A model generated the notes under the pieces. That model was not told where the DNA came from. It did not search any database and saw only the letters and a program-made list of their open reading frames with translations. The position numbers were made by a program, and so were the translations under genes. Below are positions 6,038 through 10,428 of a stretch of 10,428 nucleotides of DNA, one piece after another. Positions within the stretch are counted from its first letter, which is position 1. Every line of letters begins with the position of its first letter. This DNA comes from an uncultured Clostridia bacterium (lineage in GTDB: Bacteria; Bacillota; Clostridia; Lachnospirales; Lachnospiraceae), in the NCBI GenBank assembly GCA_946611595.1, contig CAMODY010000054.1:1-10428 (forward strand), written 5' to 3'.

Positions 6038-7285
6038 TTATTTCTTCTTTGCTAAAACTTTCTTAAGTTTTGCATATCTTGGAAGAGAATCTTCGTAGTA
6101 ACGGATCGGCTGACCCTGGATCAAAGGAAGAGCATATTTGATAAATTCTTTACTAACGAAGTTGCCTTTCTTATTGATCCATTCACGCGGGATCTTCTTT
6201 TCTGTATTTGCTGCTTCACTCAGCGGAACGAGTGCGATATCGCATTTATATTCTTTTGCATTTTCATCTCTCTTAAATGCGACCATCTTTCCGGTCTTTC
6301 CGGAGATTGCAGCTTCAACAGCAGCTTTACCTGCAGCGATTGCTTCATCAATATCCGTTGCGGAAGCCTGATGAGCAGCAGAACGCTGAAGGAGGCTGAG
6401 TTCGATTGCACGGGTCTTGATGCCGGTGCGGTTCTTTAAGAGATCTGCAAGATAATTTGCTACACCTCCGAGCTGTGCATGCCCAAAGCCGTCAGTCGTA
6501 GAAGTCTGTACCTCGGATACGAATCTTCCATTGTCATAATGGATACCTTCAGAAACAGCAACGAATACATCACCTTTTTCTTCATGGACTTTCTGTACAT
6601 CATCAAAGAACTGATCCAGATCGAAATCTGTTTCCGGAAGGTAGATCAGATCCGGGCCTTCGCCTTTGTCAGATGCAAGTACAGATGCTGCTGTCAGCCA
6701 TCCTGCATGACGGCCCATGATCTCCATAACTGTGATATTATCTGTAGTGTACACTTTATTATCTTTGCTGACTTCCATACAGGAAGTTGCGATATAGCGT
6801 GCAGCGCTTCCGAAACCAGGGCAGTGGTCGGTACCGGTGAGGTCGTTATCAATGGTCTTAGGAACGCCGATCACGCGGCAGTCATAACCAACTTTCTTCA
6901 TATAACGGTAGATCTTATTGCAGGTATCCATGGAGTCATTGCCGCCATTATAGAAGAAGTAACGAACATTGTATTTCTTGAAGATTTCAAGAATCTTTTT
7001 GTAGTCTGTATCATCCTCATCCGGATCTGCAATCTTATATCTGCAGGAACCGAGGGCAGAGGATGGGGTGTTGCAGAGCAGTTCAAGCTCGCCGGCATCT
7101 TCTTTTGACATATCAAAGAGACGATCATTTAAAACACCGACAATTCCGTTTTCTGCACCATAAACTTCAGTGATTTCTTCTGCATCAAGTGCAGCACGGA
7201 TCACGCCGTAAGCACTGGCATTAATAACAGAGGTCGGGCCTCCGGACTGTCCGAAAATGCAGCTTCCAATTAGTTTCTCGCTCAT
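6038..7285 (-). CDS. pfp: 6-phosphofructokinase, probably pyrophosphate-dependent
   Basis: The 415-residue protein phosphorylates fructose 6-phosphate to fructose 1,6-bisphosphate. Family motifs are FGQSGGPTSVINAS (11-24), YNGGNDSMDT (112-121), PKTIDND (142-148), MGRHAGW (190-196) and a C-terminal LLQRSAAHQ (298-306). Lys143 in PKTIDND replaces the Gly of ATP-dependent enzymes, and Asp117 in GGNDS replaces the Gly of GGDGS; both are hallmarks of PPi use, which makes the step reversible and saves ATP. The residue before it is Asn116, where GGDGS/GGDDS enzymes have Asp, which is unusual. The ATG at 7285 is preferred, with AGAAAGGA 11 bases upstream at 7297-7304. An in-frame GTG at 7312 overlaps the fba stop as GTGA but has no ribosome site; it would add nine residues. 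The gene follows fba by 23 bases, so the two form an operon ending at the bidirectional terminator. Confidence 0.92.
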   Translation of the reverse strand: MSEKLIGSCIFGQSGGPTSVINASAYGVIRAALDAEEITEVYGAENGIVGVLNDRLFDMSKEDAGELELLCNTPSSALGSCRYKIADPDEDDTDYKKILEIFKKYNVRYFFYNGGNDSMDTCNKIYRYMKKVGYDCRVIGVPKTIDNDLTGTDHCPGFGSAARYIATSCMEVSKDNKVYTTDNITVMEIMGRHAGWLTAASVLASDKGEGPDLIYLPETDFDLDQFFDDVQKVHEEKGDVFVAVSEGIHYDNGRFVSEVQTSTTDGFGHAQLGGVANYLADLLKNRTGIKTRAIELSLLQRSAAHQASATDIDEAIAAGKAAVEAAISGKTGKMVAFKRDENAKEYKCDIALVPLSEAANTEKKIPREWINKKGNFVSKEFIKYALPLIQGQPIRYYEDSLPRYAKLKKVLAKKK

Positions 7286-7308
7286 AAAGATAAGTTTCCT
7301 TTCTATTT

Positions 7309-8244
7309 TCACGCTTTACCGTCGCAGCCAAGTACGTCAGTAATCTTATGTGCAACCATCTGCTTGATTGCTTCACGAGCCGGTTTCAGATACTGGCGCG
7401 GATCAAAGTGATCCGGATGCTCATTAAAGTACTGACGGATCGTAGCTGTCATTGCAAGGCGAAGGTCAGAGTCGATGTTGATCTTGCAAACTGCCATAGA
7501 AGCAGCTTTTCTAAGCTGATCTTCAGGAACACCGATAGCGCCCGGCATGTTTCCACCGTTTTCGTTGATGATCTTAACAAATTCCTGAGGAACGGAAGAG
7601 GAGCCGTGAAGAACGATCGGGAAGCCCGGAAGTCTTGCAGCTACATCTTCTAAGATATCGAAACGAAGCTGTGGTTTTGTGCCTGGTTTAAATTTATATG
7701 CACCGTGGCTGGTTCCGATTGCAATAGCGAGAGAGTCACAGCCAGTCTTCTCAACAAATTCCTGTACGTCTTCCGGACGAGTATAGGAGGAATCTTCTGC
7801 AGAAACATTAACTTCATCTTCGATTCCTGCTAAAGTTCCAAGCTCTGCTTCAACAACAACGCCATGGTCATGTGCATATTCTACAACCTGACGGGTGATC
7901 TGGATGTTTTCTTCGAGCGGAAGACCTGATTTATCGATCATAACGGAAGTGAAACCACCGTCGATGCAGCTCTTGCAAAGTTCGAAACTGTCGCCATGGT
8001 CTAAGTGAAGGCAGATCGGAAGGCCAGTTTCTTCGATAGCAGCCTCGACCAGCTTCATTAAATATGTATGGTTAGCATAGGCACGAGCACCCTTGGAAAC
8101 CTGAAGAATCAATGGAGCATTTAAGTCTTTTGCTGCCTCTGTGATACCCTGTACGATCTCCATGTTGTTCACATTGAACGCACCGATTGCATAACCGCCG
8201 TTATAGGCTTTTTCAAACATTTCTTTTGTTGTTACTAATGGCAT
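7309..8244 (-). CDS. fba: Class II fructose-1,6-bisphosphate aldolase
   Basis: This 311-residue enzyme cleaves fructose 1,6-bisphosphate to glyceraldehyde 3-phosphate and dihydroxyacetone phosphate, the step after the phosphofructokinase encoded next to it. It is the zinc-dependent class II type. LHLDHGDS (79-86) holds the catalytic Asp82 and zinc ligand His83. VVEAELGTLAG (130-140) has the conserved Glu pair. His180 in GTSHGAYKF and His213 in IVLHGSSSVP are the other zinc ligands. KINIDSDLR (254-262) contributes the phosphate and substrate loop. Length fits the family. An AAAAGGAGA ribosome site (complement of 8252-8260) lies seven bases before the ATG. A TATAAT sits about 50 bases upstream on the minus strand. 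No terminator separates it from the downstream phosphofructokinase gene. Confidence 0.96.
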   Translation of the reverse strand: MPLVTTKEMFEKAYNGGYAIGAFNVNNMEIVQGITEAAKDLNAPLILQVSKGARAYANHTYLMKLVEAAIEETGLPICLHLDHGDSFELCKSCIDGGFTSVMIDKSGLPLEENIQITRQVVEYAHDHGVVVEAELGTLAGIEDEVNVSAEDSSYTRPEDVQEFVEKTGCDSLAIAIGTSHGAYKFKPGTKPQLRFDILEDVAARLPGFPIVLHGSSSVPQEFVKIINENGGNMPGAIGVPEDQLRKAASMAVCKINIDSDLRLAMTATIRQYFNEHPDHFDPRQYLKPAREAIKQMVAHKITDVLGCDGKA

Positions 8245-8294
8245 AATACATTCTCCTTTTTTGCAATAATTTTATAGTGCATTTTTTCCTAATT

Positions 8295-8300
8295 ATTATA
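8295..8300 (-). promoter_or_regulatory. Candidate -10 box of the fba operon promoter
   Basis: A consensus TATAAT is read on the minus strand, 50 bases before the fba start codon. No good -35 is visible at 16-18 bases upstream (8317-8323); the region is only A+T-rich. A second possible -10, TATAAA, lies closer to the gene. Strong glycolytic expression makes a promoter here expected, but the exact boxes are uncertain. Confidence 0.45.
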
Positions 8301-8326
8301 GCGTATTTTAAAATTGATTTATAGGT

Positions 8327-8534
8327 TATTTTCGATATTTCTCTCGGTTCACTCGAGCAATCTCTGAAAAAACTGCGAAAGCTTCTAAGCTCGCTGCACG
8401 TTGCTAAACGCTCGGGGTCTGCGGTGCCATAAGGTGGGCTCCTCGACCTTCGCAGCAACGCACAGCTTGCTAAGAACTTTCGCAATGTTTTTTTCAGAGA
8501 TACTCGCAGTGAACTGCAAGAAATATCGAAAATA
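8327..8534. repeat. Large imperfect palindrome, possible MITE-like or structured intergenic element
   Basis: The arms at 8327-8405 and 8454-8534 can pair over about 66 base pairs, with a 48-base apical part. The outer 16 bp are perfect (TATTTTCGATATTTCT with its complement at 8519-8534). Further inward come GTTCACT/AGTGAAC, a 13-bp ATCTCTGAAAAAA helix (8360-8372 with 8489-8501), TGCGAAAG/CTTTCGCA, and GTTGCT/AGCAAC, separated by small bulges. The apical part is G+C-rich (8410-8448), unlike the flanks. A TA dinucleotide borders the ends, as in elements inserted by Tc1/mariner or IS630-type transposases, but TA is its own complement so this is weak. The element has no convincing gene. It lies between the fba and rpmB promoters and appears to be transcribed from neither. 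Confidence 0.85.
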
Positions 8535-8548
8535 TTCTAAAATAGTTC

Positions 8549-8577
8549 TTGCAATAAGAATAAGGATTTGTTAAAAT
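8549..8577 (+). promoter_or_regulatory. Sigma-A promoter for rpmB
   Basis: TTGCAA (8549-8554) and TAAAAT (8572-8577) are separated by exactly 17 bases, predicting a start near 8584 and a leader of about 40 bases. The leader contains an 11-base perfect palindrome TGCGTGACGCA (8586-8596) before the ribosome binding site; whether it is regulatory is unknown. The -35 begins 15 bases after the large palindrome ends. Confidence 0.75.
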
Positions 8578-8622
8578 ACCACACGTGCGTGACGCATAGA
8601 ACTCTAAAAGGAGGTGCAAAAC

Positions 8623-8808
8623 ATGGCAAAGTGTGATATCTGTGGCAAGGGCGTTCACTTCGGAAATGCAGTCAGCCACTCCCATAGAAGATCCAACAAG
8701 ATCTGGAAATCAAATATTAAGTCTGTAAAGGTTAAAACAGACGGCGGTGCAAGAAAAATGCACGTATGTACTTCCTGCCTCAGATCAGGCAAAGTTGAAA
8801 GAGCATAA
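8623..8808 (+). CDS. rpmB: 50S ribosomal protein L28
   Basis: This 61-residue basic protein is a component of the large ribosomal subunit. It begins MAKCDICGKG and contains GNAVSHSHRRSNKIW (14-28), the L28 signature. Cysteines at 4, 7, 49 and 52 form two CxxC pairs, so this is the zinc-binding form. The ATG at 8623 is chosen because AAGGAGGTG (8608-8616) is a strong ribosome site; an in-frame GTG at 8614 lies inside that site. It is a single-gene transcript with its own promoter and two terminators. The following Asp23/Gls24 and fakA genes match a gene order common in Firmicutes. Confidence 0.97.
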   Translation: MAKCDICGKGVHFGNAVSHSHRRSNKIWKSNIKSVKVKTDGGARKMHVCTSCLRSGKVERA

Positions 8809-8819
8809 GTAAAGAATTT

Positions 8820-8850
8820 AAAGAGAACCATAAGGTTCTCTTTTCTTTTT
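8820..8850 (+). terminator. First terminator after rpmB
   Basis: A 10-bp stem, AAAGAGAACC (8820-8829) with GGTTCTCTTT (8834-8843), has the loop ATAA and runs into TCTTTTT. It lies 11 bases after the rpmB stop codon. Confidence 0.9.
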
Positions 8851-8853
8851 ATC

Positions 8854-8876
8854 GGAAACATTCTGTTTCCTTTTTT
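8854..8876 (+). terminator. Second, tandem terminator after rpmB
   Basis: A perfect 7-bp stem, GGAAACA (8854-8860) with TGTTTCC (8864-8870), has a three-base loop and is followed by six T residues. It stands three bases after the T run of the first terminator, so read-through from rpmB should be low. Confidence 0.82.
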
Positions 8877-8889
8877 ATTACCCTTAGGT

Positions 8890-8895
8890 TATAAT
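8890..8895 (+). promoter_or_regulatory. Candidate -10 box for the Asp23/Gls24-fakA operon
   Basis: TATAAT at 8890-8895 is a consensus -10, 48 bases before the start codon. The -35 position (about 8867-8872) falls in the T-rich end of the second terminator and matches poorly (TTCCTT). An independent promoter is expected because two terminators precede it. Confidence 0.55.
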
Positions 8896-8943
8896 ATAAA
8901 AGCAATATTATGCACTCGTAACTGGTATAGAATGGAGGTCTCT

Positions 8944-9300
8944 ATGAAAGGCAAATATACCACTGACTACGGAAAAGTAGTCATCGAGAATAGTGTGATT
9001 GCGAAGATGGCCGGAATGAAAGCGCTTGAATGTGCCGGAATCGTTGGCATGGCAGCGCTCAGCACAAGAGATGGCCTGGTCAAACTTTTGACGCGCAATA
9101 GCATTGCAAAAGGAATCAAGGTGGAAGTCCAGAATAATGATGTGTTCCTGGAGTTCCATGTGATCGTAGCATTTGGAGTGTCCATCGAAACGGTAGCCGC
9201 AAACCTTATGGATGCTGTGAAATATCAAGTAGAAAGCACGACAGGCTTCACGGTAAAGAAGATCAGTATTATCGTTGAAGGCGTACGTGTGATTGACTAA
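8944..9300 (+). CDS. Asp23/Gls24 family protein (YloU-like)
   Basis: This 118-residue protein belongs to the Asp23/Gls24 (DUF322) family, small soluble proteins linked to cell-envelope stress and membrane-associated in staphylococci. Visible features are the start GKYTTDYGKVVIENSVIAKM (3-22), the helix MKALECAGIVGMA (25-37), then KGIKVEVQNNDVFLEFHVIV (56-75) and the ending KISIIVEGVRV (106-116), the alternating strand-helix pattern of the family. The ATG at 8944 is chosen because GGAGG (8934-8938) lies five bases before it; an in-frame ATG at 8932 overlaps that site and has none of its own. fakA starts 13 bases downstream, as with yloU-yloV in Bacillus. That conserved pairing suggests a function tied to lipid or envelope metabolism, but the exact role is unknown. 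Confidence 0.92.
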   Translation: MKGKYTTDYGKVVIENSVIAKMAGMKALECAGIVGMAALSTRDGLVKLLTRNSIAKGIKVEVQNNDVFLEFHVIVAFGVSIETVAANLMDAVKYQVESTTGFTVKKISIIVEGVRVID

Positions 9301-9313
9301 GGAGGCTAAGGAA

Positions 9314-10428
9314 GTGGCAAACGTTTTTGATGCAAAAATGCTGAAAAAGACCTTTTTGGCGGGAACAAAGAGGTTGGATTCGAAACAGGAGTGGATCAAT
9401 GAGTTAAACGTCTTTCCTGTTCCGGATGGAGATACGGGAACGAACATGACGCTCACTTTAATGAATGCAGTGAGCGAACTGGAACATTTAAAAGAAGATG
9501 CCGGCATGGAAGAGGTCAGCAAGACGATCGCATCCGGAACGCTTCGTGGTGCACGCGGAAACTCCGGTGTTATCATGTCCCAGTTGGTCAGAGGATTCTC
9601 AAAAGAAGTTGAAGGACATACGGAAATTGATAAGTCTCTGTTTGCAGATGCATGTGATCGCGCAGTTAAAACAGCGTATAAAGCTGTTATGAAGCCGAAG
9701 GAGGGAACGATTCTCACGGTTTCCAAAGCAGTTGCAGAAAAGGCTTCTGAACTTTGTAAGACAGATCTGTCTTTAGAATCTTTCTTTACGGAAATCTTAA
9801 AATATGCAGAGGAAATCTTAGAGAAGACCCCGGATATGCTTCCTGTTTTAAAAGAAGCAGGTGTTGTTGATTCCGGCGGACAGGGACTTGTTGAATTCCT
9901 TGCCGGCGCATTAGATGCCTTTCTTGGAAAAGATGTCGCTCTTGCATCTAGCAGTGAATCCGGAACATCCAGAGCAGAGTTCAATGCCCGTGTGGTCGAT
10001 ACAACCAATATCGAAACATCGGATATTAAATTCGGTTATTGCACCGAATTTATCGTAAATCTTGAAAAAGAGTTTTCCGAAAACGATGAGAATGAGTTCA
10101 AGCAGTATTTATCTTCTATCGGCGATTCTATCGTTTGTGTCAGCATGGATGATGTCGTAAAGGTTCATGTACATACAAACCATCCGGGTGAGGCGATTGA
10201 AAAGGCCTTAACTTATGGATCCCTGACGAATATTAAGATTGATAACATGCGTTTTGAGCATACGGAAAAGGTGATCAAGGAAACGGATAAAGCACTTGCA
10301 CAGATGAGCCGTGCAGAAAGAAAAGAAGGTTCTGCAAATGCTCTTGCGGAAGAAGTTAAAACCGGCCTTGAAAAGATTGATGTGACCGATAAATTTATGT
10401 CGGAACTTCGCAAGGAAGTCGGCTTTGT
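9314..10428 (+). CDS. fakA: Fatty acid kinase catalytic subunit FakA (DAK2 domain), 3' end missing
   Basis: The first 371 codons of a protein usually near 550 residues are visible; the frame is still open at the window end. FakA phosphorylates fatty acids held by FakB to give acyl-phosphates for phospholipid synthesis. The N-terminal DAK2/DhaL kinase domain shows LNVFPVPDGDTGTNMTLTL (31-49), whose aspartates bind Mg-ATP, then GARGNSGVIMSQ (79-90), PKEGTILTV (128-136) and GVVDSGGQGL (183-192). The middle domain has YCTEF (242-246) and VHVHTNHPG (284-292); Cys243, His285 and His287 fit the zinc site described for FakA. The GTG at 9314 is preferred: AAGGAGG (9299-9305) is eight bases upstream. 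The next in-frame ATG (9338) would cut the first eight residues and lacks such spacing. No fakB is in the window. Confidence 0.94.
   Translation, partial: MANVFDAKMLKKTFLAGTKRLDSKQEWINELNVFPVPDGDTGTNMTLTLMNAVSELEHLKEDAGMEEVSKTIASGTLRGARGNSGVIMSQLVRGFSKEVEGHTEIDKSLFADACDRAVKTAYKAVMKPKEGTILTVSKAVAEKASELCKTDLSLESFFTEILKYAEEILEKTPDMLPVLKEAGVVDSGGQGLVEFLAGALDAFLGKDVALASSSESGTSRAEFNARVVDTTNIETSDIKFGYCTEFIVNLEKEFSENDENEFKQYLSSIGDSIVCVSMDDVVKVHVHTNHPGEAIEKALTYGSLTNIKIDNMRFEHTEKVIKETDKALAQMSRAERKEGSANALAEEVKTGLEKIDVTDKFMSELRKEVGF

Noticed and set aside
6479..7108. A 209-codon plus-strand open frame
   Set aside because: It is antisense to the phosphofructokinase gene, which carries all its catalytic motifs.
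6038..7285. ATP-dependent PfkA
   Set aside because: ATP enzymes carry GGDGS and PGTIDND; here the positions are Asp and Lys, as in PPi-dependent enzymes.
8213..8485. A 90-codon minus-strand open frame across the large palindrome
   Set aside because: It overlaps the fba start and its promoter region, and its Arg/Ser-rich sequence comes from the palindrome arms; no ribosome site supports it.
8327..8534. The palindrome as a bidirectional terminator or a riboswitch
   Set aside because: It lies upstream of both genes, between their promoters, so it would not terminate either. No known riboswitch core was recognised and it would not be in either leader.
8908..10008. A 366-codon open frame on the minus strand
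   Set aside because: It is antisense to the Asp23/Gls24 gene and fakA, whose motifs are clear. Its composition is that of a shadow frame (Ser/Thr/Phe-rich) and it shows no domain.

Overview
The window looks like the chromosome of a spore-forming, low-to-moderate G+C Clostridia, most likely Lachnospiraceae-like. The reasons are a GerW/YtfJ sporulation gene, a DUF2953 (YtfI-like) partner, a PPi-type phosphofructokinase, strong AGGAGG ribosome binding sites, and the order rpmB - Asp23/Gls24 protein - fakA familiar from Firmicutes. Family assignments rest on motif recognition from the sequence alone. No mobile-element protein, CRISPR array, rRNA or tRNA was seen.

Layout. (1) 1-2643, plus strand: the 3' end of phoH, then ybeY (RNA maturation), then a SpoVB/MurJ-type lipid flippase. 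(2) 2773-3507, plus: a stand-alone gene for a four-helix membrane protein with a repetitive amphipathic LEA-like tail, with its own candidate promoter and a strong terminator. (3) 3642-5935, plus: a compact four-gene operon with an extended -10 promoter. It encodes a paralogue of the previous membrane protein with a different, basic tail, an unrecognised 99-residue protein, a DUF2953 membrane protein with a long charged coiled coil, and GerW. The genes overlap or nearly touch, so the unknown proteins are likely co-expressed with a spore protein. (4) 6038-8244, minus: fba then a PPi-type phosphofructokinase, two neighbouring glycolytic steps in one operon. It converges on the gerW operon at a bidirectional terminator. 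(5) 8245-8622: a 378-base divergent intergenic region between fba and rpmB. It holds a roughly 208-base imperfect palindrome lying exactly between the two outward-facing promoters. (6) 8623-10428, plus: rpmB with two tandem terminators, then an Asp23/Gls24 protein and fakA (fatty acid kinase), which runs off the window.

Most of the window is conserved housekeeping DNA. The parts that deserve a second look are the large palindrome at 8327-8534, the paired membrane proteins with swapped tails at 2773-4337, the unknown genes translationally linked to gerW, and the active-site signature of the phosphofructokinase.
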